Shown here in pieces: positions 17,604 to 25,963 of a DNA stretch of 64,000 nt. Source of the stretch: an uncultured Gemmatimonadota bacterium (GTDB lineage: Bacteria > Gemmatimonadota > Gemmatimonadetes > Gemmatimonadales > Gemmatimonadaceae); assembly GCA_903910555.1 (NCBI GenBank), contig CAIVZZ010000025.1:42788-106787 (forward strand). Reading direction: 5' to 3'. Position 1 is the stretch's first letter. Each line of letters starts with the position of its first letter. A model generated the notes under the pieces. The model was given only the letters and a program-made list of their open reading frames with translations. It was not told the origin of the DNA and did no database searches. Made by a program: the position numbers and the translations under genes.

Positions 17604-19498
17604 CAGCCCGCGACCGCTTCCGACTCATGCAGCGCGCGCACACGCTCGGCGATTCCCGCCGCGTCGAGCCCGCACGCCGCCAGCTGCCGCGCGCGCGACG
17701 CTGCGTAAATAATCCGATCGGGAACTCCGTGTGCGATCACGCGCACACCGGGATCCATCGTCGCGACGACGCTCGCCATGTACGCGCCGAATCCATTCAC
17801 CACGGTGCCCTCTTCAACCACGAGCAGCTGACGATGATCGGCGACCACCGCAGCGAGCGTGAGCTCGTCGTAGGGCTTGAGATAGCGGCAGTTCACCACG
17901 GTGATCGAAAGCCCCTCTGCCGCGAGCATTTCTGCCGCGGCCATCGCCGGCAGCACCATCGTGCCCACCGCGAGAATGGCGACTTCTCCTGGCGTCCCCT
18001 GACGCAACACTTCCCACGTGCGATACGGCGTCGCGGCGATCTCGCTCATTGCCGGCGGCAGGTCGGGCGCGGCATCACGCGGATAGCGGAATGCGAACGG
18101 CCCGCTCTCATGCTCGACCGCAGCGCGCAGCAGCCCGAGCATTTCGCGGCCGTCCTTCGGCGCGGCAACAGTCATGTTCGGAATCGCGAGCATGTAGGCG
18201 ATGTCATAGAGACCGGCGTGCGTCTCGCCATCTTCGCCCACCAATCCAGCGCGGTCCATGCAGAAAATCACAGGGAGCTGCTGGATCGCAACGTCGTGGA
18301 TGATGCTGTCGTATGCGCGCTGCAAGAACGTCGAGTAGATCGCCGCAACGGGACGTATACCACGGGTCGCCATACCCGCGGCCATCGTAATCGCGTGCGC
18401 CTCAGCGATGCCAACGTCGAAGAACCGCGTCGGATGCGCCTTCGCCACCACCGATGTTCCCGTGCCGCTTGGCATCGCCGCGGTGAGCGCGACGACATCT
18501 TTCCGCTCGGTCATCAGCTCGGACAGGCCTTTGCCGAATACCGACGTGTAGTTCGCGTTCGCCGTCGACGTCTTGAGCTGCTTCCCTGTTGCGGGATCGT
18601 GCCCCGGCGGAAGCGCGTGCCACTTCTCGATGTGCTCGCCGGCGGGAAATCCTTTTCCCTTCTGCGTGATCACATGGACCAGGCGAGGGCCTTTGAACTC
18701 GCGAACGGCTTTGAACGTTTCGTTCAGCGTCTTGATGTCGTGGCCGTCGATCGGGCCGAAGTAACGGAAGCCGAGCTCTTCGAAGAGCACACCGGGCGTG
18801 AGGAATGCCTTCACGCTCTCTTCCCACTTTTTCAGAATCTTCGACGCGTTCAGCATTTCCGGCGCGTGACTCGCGACATCACCCACGGCGCTGCGGATGC
18901 GATTGTAGATCGGATTGCGCTGAACCGACGTGAGATATTTGTGCATCGCGCCCACGTTCGGTGCGATCGACATCTCGTTGTCGTTGAGCACGACAATAAA
19001 ATCACGGCCTGATGCGCCGGCGTTGTTCAGCCCTTCATACGCAAGGCCACTGCCGAGCGAACCATCGCCGATCACGGCGACGACGCTGAAGCTTTCGCCG
19101 TTGAGATCGCGAGCGACCGCCATACCGTATGCGGCGGAAATAGATGTGGCGGCGTGACCCGCACCAAACGTGTCGTACTCGCTTTCAGAGCGCTTCAGAA
19201 AACCGGAGAGCCCGTCTTCCTGCCGCAGCGTGTTCATGCGCGCCGCGCGGCCGGTGAGAACTTTGTGTGGATACCCCTGATGGCCGACATCCCACACGAG
19301 CTGATCGCGCGGCGTATCGAAGCAGTTGTGCAGTGCAATCGTGAGTTCAACGACGCCGAGTCCGGCGCCGATATGGCCGCCGGTCTTGGAGCATGAGTCG
19401 ATCAGAAAGGCACGGACGTCCTCGGCGAGCACGCGCATCTCGTCGTTCGAGAGCGCGCGGATATCGGCCGGGGACTGGATGCGATCGAGAATGGTCAT
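17603..19498 (-). CDS. dxs: 1-deoxy-D-xylulose-5-phosphate synthase
   Basis: Thiamin-diphosphate enzyme joining pyruvate and glyceraldehyde-3-phosphate, the entry of the MEP isoprenoid pathway. Length is 631 aa. The ThDP motif GDGSLGSGLAYEGLNNAG is near residue 145; GHQGYPHKVLTGR, the catalytic EEL/FRYFGPIDGHD region, DRAGLVGEDGETHAG and the C-terminal transketolase domain follow. It lies in the classic order xseA-xseB-ispA-dxs and overlaps nadK by one base. Confidence 0.97.
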   Translation of the reverse strand: MTILDRIQSPADIRALSNDEMRVLAEDVRAFLIDSCSKTGGHIGAGLGVVELTIALHNCFDTPRDQLVWDVGHQGYPHKVLTGRAARMNTLRQEDGLSGFLKRSESEYDTFGAGHAATSISAAYGMAVARDLNGESFSVVAVIGDGSLGSGLAYEGLNNAGASGRDFIVVLNDNEMSIAPNVGAMHKYLTSVQRNPIYNRIRSAVGDVASHAPEMLNASKILKKWEESVKAFLTPGVLFEELGFRYFGPIDGHDIKTLNETFKAVREFKGPRLVHVITQKGKGFPAGEHIEKWHALPPGHDPATGKQLKTSTANANYTSVFGKGLSELMTERKDVVALTAAMPSGTGTSVVAKAHPTRFFDVGIAEAHAITMAAGMATRGIRPVAAIYSTFLQRAYDSIIHDVAIQQLPVIFCMDRAGLVGEDGETHAGLYDIAYMLAIPNMTVAAPKDGREMLGLLRAAVEHESGPFAFRYPRDAAPDLPPAMSEIAATPYRTWEVLRQGTPGEVAILAVGTMVLPAMAAAEMLAAEGLSITVVNCRYLKPYDELTLAAVVADHRQLLVVEEGTVVNGFGAYMASVVATMDPGVRVIAHGVPDRIIYAASRARQLAACGLDAAGIAERVRALHESEAVAG

Positions 19499-19609
19499 CT
19501 GCTTGGGGAAAACAAGGGCAATTACACCTAAAAAACTAGAGCTATGGGAAGGCGCGACGTCAGACGACAGCTCTAAGTGGGAAGCTGACAGACAATTGCT
19601 TCATTACCG

Positions 19610-20524
19610 TCAGGAGCGGCGGTCGACGACGAATCTTGCCAGGGATTCCAGTTGCGGCGAGGCGATTCCGGCTTCGCGAAGAGCGAGACATGCATCGTCG
19701 CAGAGTTTCTCGGCGCGTGCCCGGGCCCCTGCTAGGCCCAACAGGGCCGGATAGGTGCTCTTCTTGAGCTCGGCATCCCGCCCGGCCGTCTTGCCGAGTT
19801 CATCCGTGGTCGATGTGACGTCGAGCACATCGTCGGCAATCTGAAAGGCGAGGCCGACTGCGGAGCCATACCGCTCGAACGCTCCCAAGGTTTCGTCGCT
19901 CGCGCGGGCAGCGAGGCCGCCAATCCGCACGGAGGCGCTGATTAGTGCGCCCGTTTTCATTCGGTGGACACGTTCGAGCTGCGGCAGCGTCAGTGGCGCG
20001 CCCTCGCCTTCGAGATCGAGCAACTGGCCGCCGATCATCCCGCCGGCGCCCGAGGCGCGCATCAGCTCGCGAACGATCGCGCCGGTTTGGCGATCGTCGA
20101 GTCCGAGCGCGCGCGCCGCGTCTGTCGCTGCGCGCGCGGCAAGCGGGACCATCGCCAGTCCCGCAGCAGTCGCCGCGGAAATTCCGTGCGCGCGATGCAC
20201 CGTTGGCCTGCCGCGGCGCGTATCGTCGTCGTCCATGCAGGGGAGATCGTCGTGCACGAGCGAATAGGCGTGGACGACTTCCACCGCTGCGCCGAGCGCG
20301 CTCGCGTCACCCGTGCCACCGGCTGCGCGGTATGCGGCGAGCAGAAGGATCGCGCGCAGGCGCTTCCCTTCTCCGAGCATCGAGTAGCTCACCGCGTCGG
20401 CCACCGGCCCGTTCATCGAGCACAGATATGTCGACGCGAACGTCGCGAGTGCGGCGTCGACTACGGCGCGCTCAGCCGAGAACGTCAGCTTGGGCGCGCT
20501 GGCGCCATCGTCAGCCGCGATCAT
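19610..20524 (-). CDS. ispA: Polyprenyl diphosphate synthase (farnesyl/geranylgeranyl type)
   Basis: Head-to-tail prenyltransferase, 304 aa. First aspartate-rich motif in HDDLPCMDDDDTRRGRPTVH, second in FQIADDVLDVT, and the GKRLRAILLLAAY helix. Product chain length (C15 or C20) cannot be fixed by eye. It overlaps xseB by 14 bp and is followed by a 111-bp gap before dxs that holds CGACGTCAGACGACAG, a piece resembling family C repeat words. Confidence 0.93.
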   Translation of the reverse strand: MIAADDGASAPKLTFSAERAVVDAALATFASTYLCSMNGPVADAVSYSMLGEGKRLRAILLLAAYRAAGGTGDASALGAAVEVVHAYSLVHDDLPCMDDDDTRRGRPTVHRAHGISAATAAGLAMVPLAARAATDAARALGLDDRQTGAIVRELMRASGAGGMIGGQLLDLEGEGAPLTLPQLERVHRMKTGALISASVRIGGLAARASDETLGAFERYGSAVGLAFQIADDVLDVTSTTDELGKTAGRDAELKKSTYPALLGLAGARARAEKLCDDACLALREAGIASPQLESLARFVVDRRS

Positions 20525-20729
20525 CCGTGTCTACGGTCTCGAATACGCCATCGGCCTTCTCGACCAGCTTGGCGACGCGCCCTTCGGCTTTCGTGAGCTC
20601 CGCGCTCGCCGCCTTGAGCTTCGCGATCCCTTCCTCAAACAGCGTCAGCGCCTGTTCGAGCGAGAGATCGTCGCGAACGAGGCTCGTCGCGATCTGCTCG
20701 AGGCGCTCGAGATTTTCTTCGAATGTCAT
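20511..20729 (-). CDS. xseB: Exodeoxyribonuclease VII small subunit
   Basis: A 72-aa helical protein that stabilises and activates XseA. MTFEENLERLEQIATSLV matches the XseB N-terminus and LSLEQALTLFEEGIAKLK is its signature helix. ATGA overlap with xseA, 14-bp overlap with ispA. Confidence 0.94.
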   Translation of the reverse strand: MTFEENLERLEQIATSLVRDDLSLEQALTLFEEGIAKLKAASAELTKAEGRVAKLVEKADGVFETVDTDDRG

Positions 20730-21907
20730 GCGGCACCTTTGCGGGCAGGTTTTGCTGCGGGCCTGACAATCACATCATCTGCAGTGGCGTGGACACGACC
20801 GTCACGCATCTCCATCGCGAAGTGCATTCCAGGCTTGAACTGTGCGGCGCTCGGCAGCGCGCCGCCTTTTTCGTTCAGCGCCACGGCATAGCCTCGCGCG
20901 AGCGTCGCGAGCGGGCTCAACGTTTCGAGGCGCGCTGCAAGCTGCTGCACACGCGAGCGGCGGCGTTCGACGCTTCGCAGCGAGCGGACGCCGAGATCGC
21001 GCGAAATCTGCCGCAGCGTAAAACCCGCATCACGCACGCGCAGTTCGGCAGCAGCACGGATGGAATCACCGAGCCCGCGAATCCCGGCGACAATATCGTC
21101 GAGGACCGGAACCGCAGCCTCAGCGGCCGCGCTCGGCGTGGCCGCGCGAAAGTCTGCGACGAGATCGGCGATGGTAAAATCCACTTCGTGCCCAACGGCG
21201 CTAATCGTTGGAATCGGTGAAGCGGCAATCGCGCGAGCGACACGCTCGTCGTTGAACGCCCACAAATCTTCGCGAGATCCACCGCCGCGTCCGACGATCA
21301 CGACATCGGCATCATTCCATCGGGCGAGCCGGTCGAGCGCGGCCACGAGTGAATCCGGCGCCGTTTCACCCTGCACCGCCGCGGCAATGACAATGATCTC
21401 GACGCCCGGATTGCGACGCTGAATGACAGAGATGATGTCGTGCAGCGCCGCGCCATCGGGGCTGGTGATCACCGCAACGCGCCGCGGAAAACGCGGCAGC
21501 GCGCGCTTGCGCGAAGGATCGAGCAGGCCGTCTTTCTCGAGCGCAGCTTTGGTTTTCTCGTACGCCTTGCGCCAGAGTCCTTCGCCTTCGGCTTCCATCG
21601 CGCGGACCATGAACTGCATCTGCCCGCGCGCGGCGTAGACGCCGAGCTGGCCATGCGCCATCACTGCCATCCCTTCGTCGGGCGGCGCGGGAATGCGTTT
21701 GGTATCGCGCGACCAGACGACGCACGAGAGCTGCGCCGTGGCGTCGCGCAACGAGAAATACCAATGGCCGTTGCGATGCGCGGTGAAGTTGCTCACTTCG
21801 CCCTTGATCCAGATCGGCGGGAATGCACCCTCGAGCACTTCCTTCGCCGCGTTCGTCAGCTGGGCGATGGTCAGCGCCTCTTCGGGCGAGCCGCCGGGCG
21901 CCTTCAT
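20726..21907 (-). CDS. xseA: Exodeoxyribonuclease VII large subunit
   Basis: Catalytic subunit of the bidirectional single-strand exonuclease, 393 aa. N-terminal OB fold (PIWIKGEVSNFTAHRNGHWYF), then the nuclease core with ITSPDGAALHDI, DVVIVGRGGGSREDLWAFND, VGHEVDFTIADLVADFRAATPS, and a helical C-terminus ending in LARGYAV. It overlaps xseB by ATGA and sits 21 bp after folD's predicted stop. Confidence 0.96.
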   Translation of the reverse strand: MKAPGGSPEEALTIAQLTNAAKEVLEGAFPPIWIKGEVSNFTAHRNGHWYFSLRDATAQLSCVVWSRDTKRIPAPPDEGMAVMAHGQLGVYAARGQMQFMVRAMEAEGEGLWRKAYEKTKAALEKDGLLDPSRKRALPRFPRRVAVITSPDGAALHDIISVIQRRNPGVEIIVIAAAVQGETAPDSLVAALDRLARWNDADVVIVGRGGGSREDLWAFNDERVARAIAASPIPTISAVGHEVDFTIADLVADFRAATPSAAAEAAVPVLDDIVAGIRGLGDSIRAAAELRVRDAGFTLRQISRDLGVRSLRSVERRRSRVQQLAARLETLSPLATLARGYAVALNEKGGALPSAAQFKPGMHFAMEMRDGRVHATADDVIVRPAAKPARKGAA

Positions 21908-21928
21908 GCGTCCCTCATGCGGTCTCGT

Positions 21929-22825
21929 TCAAATCGGCAGGTTCGCGCCGGACATTTCCGCCGCGCGCACGGTGTTCCTGAGCAGCATCGCGATCGTCAT
22001 GCGGCCAACACCGCCGGGCACAGGCGTGATGAACGACGCCACTTCCATCGCGCTGTCGAAGTGGACATCGCCTCTCAGCCGGAATCCTGTTTTCTTGGTC
22101 GCGTCGTCGACGCGATTTACGCCAACGTCGATCACCACAGCGCCGGGTTTGATCATGTCGCCCGTGATGAACTCGGGCTTCCCGATCGCGGCGATGAGGA
22201 GATCAGCCTGCCTCGTATGCGCGGCGAGATCGCGCGTGCGGCTATGGCAGACGGTCACGGTGCAATCGGCGTGCGGCCCCGGCTGGATCATCAGGCTCGC
22301 CATCGCCTTGCCGACGATGTTCGAGCGGCCGACGATCACACAGTCCATCCCCGCCGTCTTGATGCCGTACGCCTCGAGCAGCACCTGCACTCCCGCTGGT
22401 GTGCACGGTGCGAATGCGTCGCGGTCGCCAATGAGCACTTTGCCGACGTTGATCGGATGAAAGCCGTCGACGTCCTTTTCCGGCGCGATTCGCCGGATGA
22501 CGGTCTGCGGATCGATCTGCTTCGGCATCGGGCTTTGCACGAGAATGCCATGAATCGCTGGGTCGGCATTCAGGCGATCGACCACGGCGAGCAGCTCCGC
22601 CTGCGTGGTGGTTGCCGGCAGGCGGATCGTCTCGCCGTTCATCCCAGCTGCATGGCACGCCTTTTCTTTCGCGCCAACGTACACCGCGCTCGCTGCGTCG
22701 TCGCCGACGAGCACGACGGTCAATCCGGGAACGACACCGTGCTTGGCGAGGGCCGCCGCCGAGATCGCCACATCCGCGAGAACTTTGCTCGCGACGGCCG
22801 CGCCGTCGATGATCTCAGCGGGCAA
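21929..22825 (-). CDS. folD: Bifunctional methylenetetrahydrofolate dehydrogenase/cyclohydrolase
   Basis: Interconverts methylene-, methenyl- and formyl-tetrahydrofolate with NADP. Signatures are [26 protein letters not shown], the dinucleotide loop [14 protein letters not shown] and the C-terminal [15 protein letters not shown]. The frame is open to 22936, but sequence upstream of LPAEIIDG is antisense-like and overlaps rny coding. The TTG at 22825 gives 298 aa and an 11-bp overlap with the rny stop; no ATG or GTG lies closer, so a TTG start is my choice. Confidence 0.93.
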   Translation of the reverse strand: MPAEIIDGAAVASKVLADVAISAAALAKHGVVPGLTVVLVGDDAASAVYVGAKEKACHAAGMNGETIRLPATTTQAELLAVVDRLNADPAIHGILVQSPMPKQIDPQTVIRRIAPEKDVDGFHPINVGKVLIGDRDAFAPCTPAGVQVLLEAYGIKTAGMDCVIVGRSNIVGKAMASLMIQPGPHADCTVTVCHSRTRDLAAHTRQADLLIAAIGKPEFITGDMIKPGAVVIDVGVNRVDDATKKTGFRLRGDVHFDSAMEVASFITPVPGGVGRMTIAMLLRNTVRAAEMSGANLPI

Positions 22826-24404
22826 TGTCCATCGCTCTCTTTTCGCGGATGGCGACAACTTTGATCTGACCCGGATACTGCAGCTCCGTCTCAACGCGGC
22901 GCGCGATTTCCTCGGTAAGCGACTGCATGCGCGCATCGTCCACGTCCTCGGGATTCACGATCACGCGAATCTCGCGACCGGCCTGAATCGCGAACACGCG
23001 ATCGACTCCCTTGTAGCTCGAAGCAATCTTTTCCAATCCTTCCAGACGCTTCACGTATGTCTCGAACGCCTCTCTGCGAGCACCAGGACGTGATCCGCTG
23101 ATTGCATCAGCCGCCTGAACGAGCACGCTGACTTCGCTCTCGTGCGGCACGTCGTCGTGGTGCGCGGCGATGCAGTTCACGACCATCGGGCTCTCGCCGT
23201 ACTTGGTCGCGACTTCAACGCCGAGCTGGACGTGCGTTCCCTCGTGCTCGTGCGTGAGCACCTTGCCGATGTCGTGCAGCAGCGCGCCGCGGCGTGCCAT
23301 CACCGGATCGAGACCGAGTTCTTCGGCCATGATCCCGGCGAGCCACGCAACTTCTTTCGAGTGCAGCAGGATGTTCTGGCCGTAGCTCGTGCGCCATTTC
23401 ATGCGGCCAACAAGCTTCACGAGTTCGATGTGCAGCCCGTGCACATTCACTTCATACGCAGCCTGCTCGCCGGTCTCGATGATTCCGGCGTCGACTTCCT
23501 TGCGGGATTTCTCGACGACTTCTTCGATGCGGCCCGGATGAATGCGTCCGTCGGCAACGAGCTTCTCCAGTGCGAGTCGCGCAACTTCGCGGCGCACGGG
23601 ATCGAAGCAGGAGACCACAACCGAATCCGGCGTGTCGTCGATAATGACGTCGACTCCGGTCGCGAGTTCGAACGCGCGAATGTTGCGTCCCTCGCGGCCG
23701 ATGATGCGCCCCTTCATTTCGTCCTTCGGGAGCGCGACGGCGCTGACGGTGATTTCCGCCGTGTGATCGGCGGCAATGCGCTGCACTGCGAGCGCAACGA
23801 TTTTCTTGGCCTCGCGATCGGCGTTGCGCTTGGCGGTCTCGCGGATCTCACGCAGGCGGTTGGCGGCATCGGCGTGCGCCTCTTCCTCCATGCGCCGGAT
23901 CAGCTCGGCTTTCGCCTCCACGGCTGAGAGCCCAGCGAGCTGCTCGAGACGGCGGCGTTCCTCGCCGACCATTTTATCGAGCTCCTGCTGTTTCTCCTCG
24001 ACGGACTTCTCTTTGCGCCCGAGATCGCTCGCGCGTTTGCCGACGTCTTTGTCGCGCGTTTCGACGAGCTCGAACTTTCGGTCGAGAACTCCTTCGCGCT
24101 CCTGGAGGCGTTTTTCTTCGTTCGCGACTTCCGCGCGACGGCGGCGGGCCTCGGCTTCCCACTCTTCGCGGGCGCGCATGGCCTCTTCCTTCCCGGCGAG
24201 CACCGACTGCTTGCGAAGGCCATCGGCCTCGCGCTCGGCGTCACCCAATATTCGTTTGACGAGTTGTTCGGCGGTGTCACCCGCCGCCTTCCGTGCCCGG
24301 ACTTCTGTGTCCTTTCCGGTACGTCTGCCAACAACAAAGGCGACCGTTGAGCCGGCGACACCAAGCACGCCGAGCGCGATCGCCACCCATGCAAGTGGAT
24401 TCAT
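22815..24404 (-). CDS. rny: Ribonuclease Y
   Basis: Membrane-anchored endoribonuclease that starts mRNA decay. 529 aa from the ATG at 24404: an N-terminal transmembrane helix ([19 protein letters not shown]), a long coiled coil to about residue 215, a KH domain with [15 protein letters not shown], and the HD domain with [12 protein letters not shown]. The frame continues upstream to 24482, but the normal RNase Y N-terminus begins at MNPLAW. In this cluster it heads the transcript that continues into folD. Confidence 0.95.
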   Translation of the reverse strand: MNPLAWVAIALGVLGVAGSTVAFVVGRRTGKDTEVRARKAAGDTAEQLVKRILGDAEREADGLRKQSVLAGKEEAMRAREEWEAEARRRRAEVANEEKRLQEREGVLDRKFELVETRDKDVGKRASDLGRKEKSVEEKQQELDKMVGEERRRLEQLAGLSAVEAKAELIRRMEEEAHADAANRLREIRETAKRNADREAKKIVALAVQRIAADHTAEITVSAVALPKDEMKGRIIGREGRNIRAFELATGVDVIIDDTPDSVVVSCFDPVRREVARLALEKLVADGRIHPGRIEEVVEKSRKEVDAGIIETGEQAAYEVNVHGLHIELVKLVGRMKWRTSYGQNILLHSKEVAWLAGIMAEELGLDPVMARRGALLHDIGKVLTHEHEGTHVQLGVEVATKYGESPMVVNCIAAHHDDVPHESEVSVLVQAADAISGSRPGARREAFETYVKRLEGLEKIASSYKGVDRVFAIQAGREIRVIVNPEDVDDARMQSLTEEIARRVETELQYPGQIKVVAIREKRAMDIAR

Positions 24405-24798
24405 TGTCCGTATGCTCCAATACAGCGACACCTCGCGCGAATTGCGCGTGCGCTGCGATTCATGAAGACCGCACGGGAACATGCGAACAGCGGCGAAGCA
24501 CCAGGGAGGTTCGACCGGCCGGTCGGGCGCCGTCGAAGGGCGCTGAACGGGTCGGGCTAACTACCGAGGCCGCTTGTACCTACGTGCTCGCGGCTCCACG
24601 TGAAAAGAAGGTACGGCGACGGCAACAAAAAGGCAACGAGAACGTGCCATTTTCGATGGCGCAAAAGCGATGGCGCGAGACGTGCATCTATGTGTTTTGA
24701 ACAGTTCCATTCGCGACCCGCATGTCTTATTCTTTGACAGGGCATATGCCACTAGTGGCCGATTTGACCGCCATCGTTCTTCAGTCAGGATGCACCGT
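24405..24798. other. Divergent intergenic region between rny and the response regulator
   Basis: 394 bp with no credible gene. It must hold promoters for rny (minus) and the response-regulator gene (plus). Visible are a GACCGGCCGGTC palindrome near 24520 and the paired palindromes described separately. No long inverted repeat of the A, B or C type is present, unlike most other large gaps. Confidence 0.5.
24734..24758 (+). promoter_or_regulatory. Possible promoter -35 and two overlapping palindromes
   Basis: TTGACA at 24734-24739 is followed directly by GGCATATGCC (24741-24750) and CCACTAGTGG (24749-24758), two perfect 10-bp palindromes sharing two bases. A good -10 box is not seen 17 bp on. 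The site lies about 40 bp before the response-regulator ATG, so a dimeric regulator could bind there; this is inference. Confidence 0.35.
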
Positions 24799-25193
24799 AT
24801 GACCGCCACTCCCGAAGATTCAGCGGAGACGCGCCACTCGTCCTCGTCATCGATGATGAAGAGGCGGTGCGCAGCGTGATTGGCCGGCTTCTCTCGCGGC
24901 AAGGCTATCGCGTGTTACTCGCGTCGAGCGGCCAAGAAGGGATCAAGCTTTTCGAGGACCACGCGAAAGAAATTCGTCTGGTGGTGCTCGACTGGCATCT
25001 GCCCGGGGTTCCGGGTGAGCGCACGTTCGACGAGCTGCTCGCGCGAGAGCCGAAGTTGAGGGTGGTGCTGGTCACGGGGGATCATGACGCTGACCTAGGG
25101 GCGAATGCGCGGCAGTACTTGGCGTGCATGTTGCTCAAGCCGTTTACTACGGCCGAACTTATGCTCGCGGTCAACGCCGTTCTCTCGGCATAG
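24799..25193 (+). pseudogene. Single-domain response regulator (CheY-like receiver), apparently frameshifted near its start
   Basis: The only good start is the ATG at 24799 (MTATPEDSAET), but the receiver domain LVLVIDDEEAVRSVIGRLLS is in another frame that has no ATG, GTG or TTG upstream of it. Adding one G near 24830 (GAGACGCGCC to GAGACGGCGCC) would join the two as SAETAPLVLVIDDEEAV. The receiver is otherwise intact: acidic pocket DDE, phospho-acceptor Asp in VVLDWHLPG, switch Thr in LVTGD and Lys in LLKPF. A GTG at 24867 would give 108 aa but lose the first strand and the acidic pair. It is a sequencing error or a real mutation; no kinase gene is adjacent. Confidence 0.75.
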
Positions 25194-25201
25194 TGTAAAG
25201 C

Positions 25202-25332
25202 GAGTTAACTGTTTTCTGTGCGTCGGTTAACCAAGGTAAAGAAATCAGCCCTGGCGTGAGCGCGGTCGACGCAGCTCGGTGCCAGGGCTGATTATTTAAC
25301 CTTTGTTAACCGACCAACAGAAAACAGTTCAC
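25202..25332. repeat. Family A long inverted repeat (A1)
   Basis: Arms of about 54 bp: GAGTTAACTGTTTTCTGTG... and ...CAACAGAAAACAGTTCAC are complementary, as are ATCAGCCCTGGC and GCCAGGGCTGAT at the loop side, with CGGTTAACC near the middle of each arm. It lies between two convergent genes (response regulator and zapA), where a hairpin could end both transcripts. Confidence 0.9.
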
Positions 25333-25364
25333 TTCTGTCGAGCCTCTATGCCGTGGCGCGCCAG

Positions 25365-25670
25365 CTACTCCGCCTTCCCGACCGCCCGCTTCGCAGGCGG
25401 CAGCCACCGTTTCAACTCGCCACTGAGGCCATCCATCGCCTCCGCCATCTCAACATTTCCGGCGCGTTCGCGGAATAGCTCGTCAGTTATAGACAGCGCC
25501 GCGAGTATCGCCGCCTTGTGCGATTCGACAACTGCCGCGCTCCCCATTACTTCGCGAATCGCTTTGTCGACATAAGCCGCGACTGCGCGCGTGTGCTCCG
25601 GCGGAGTATCGCTCTTGAGCGTGTACTCTTCGCCGAAGATCGTGACGCGCGTGCTGTACTTTGCGCTCAT
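25365..25670 (-). CDS. zapA: Cell division protein ZapA
   Basis: A 101-aa FtsZ-ring stabiliser. The N-terminal TRVTIFGEEYTLKSDTPPEH is the typical ZapA domain, then VAAYVDKAIREVMG and a C-terminal coiled-coil helix. It overlaps the coiled-coil gene upstream by ATGA and follows pheST, a common zapA location. Confidence 0.9.
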   Translation of the reverse strand: MSAKYSTRVTIFGEEYTLKSDTPPEHTRAVAAYVDKAIREVMGSAAVVESHKAAILAALSITDELFRERAGNVEMAEAMDGLSGELKRWLPPAKRAVGKAE

Positions 25671-25963
25671 CTCGCTTCTCCGTTGTGCTGCTGACGCAAG
25701 AAGCGCACGCGGTCGAGCATTTTCCGCGTGCGGTCGGCGGCGGCATTGACGCGCTGACGGAGTTTCGCGTTTTCTGTCTCGAGCTGCGCCACACGTTCCT
25801 CGGCGTGCACATCACCGCCGCCGCCCTTGGTGGCGATTCCTTTCAACCGCGCTTCGGCAGCTTGTGCGCGTTTGCGGAATGTCGAGAGTTCCTCGCCCAA
25901 GTTGCGGACGAGCGCTTCGAGTTCTTTGAACGCTTTCGCGTCAGGCCGTACGGGGGACGACAC
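25667..25963 (-). CDS. Small coiled-coil protein, ZapB-like
   Basis: A 98-aa protein, almost wholly heptad-patterned helix (ERVAQLETENAKLRQRVNAA). Similar small coiled-coil genes precede zapA in many bacteria, so a division-ring role is likely but inferred. It overlaps the pheT 3' end by 23 bp and zapA by ATGA. Confidence 0.7.
   Translation of the reverse strand: MSSPVRPDAKAFKELEALVRNLGEELSTFRKRAQAAEARLKGIATKGGGGDVHAEERVAQLETENAKLRQRVNAAADRTRKMLDRVRFLRQQHNGEAR

Noticed and set aside
17627..19012. Long plus-strand open frame opposite dxs (461 codons)
   Set aside because: Shadow of dxs; residue composition is reverse-complement-like and no family signature is present.
21440..22864. Plus-strand open frame of 474 codons opposite xseA/folD
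   Set aside because: Overlaps two clear genes, lacks a signal or domain, and has the biased composition of other shadows.
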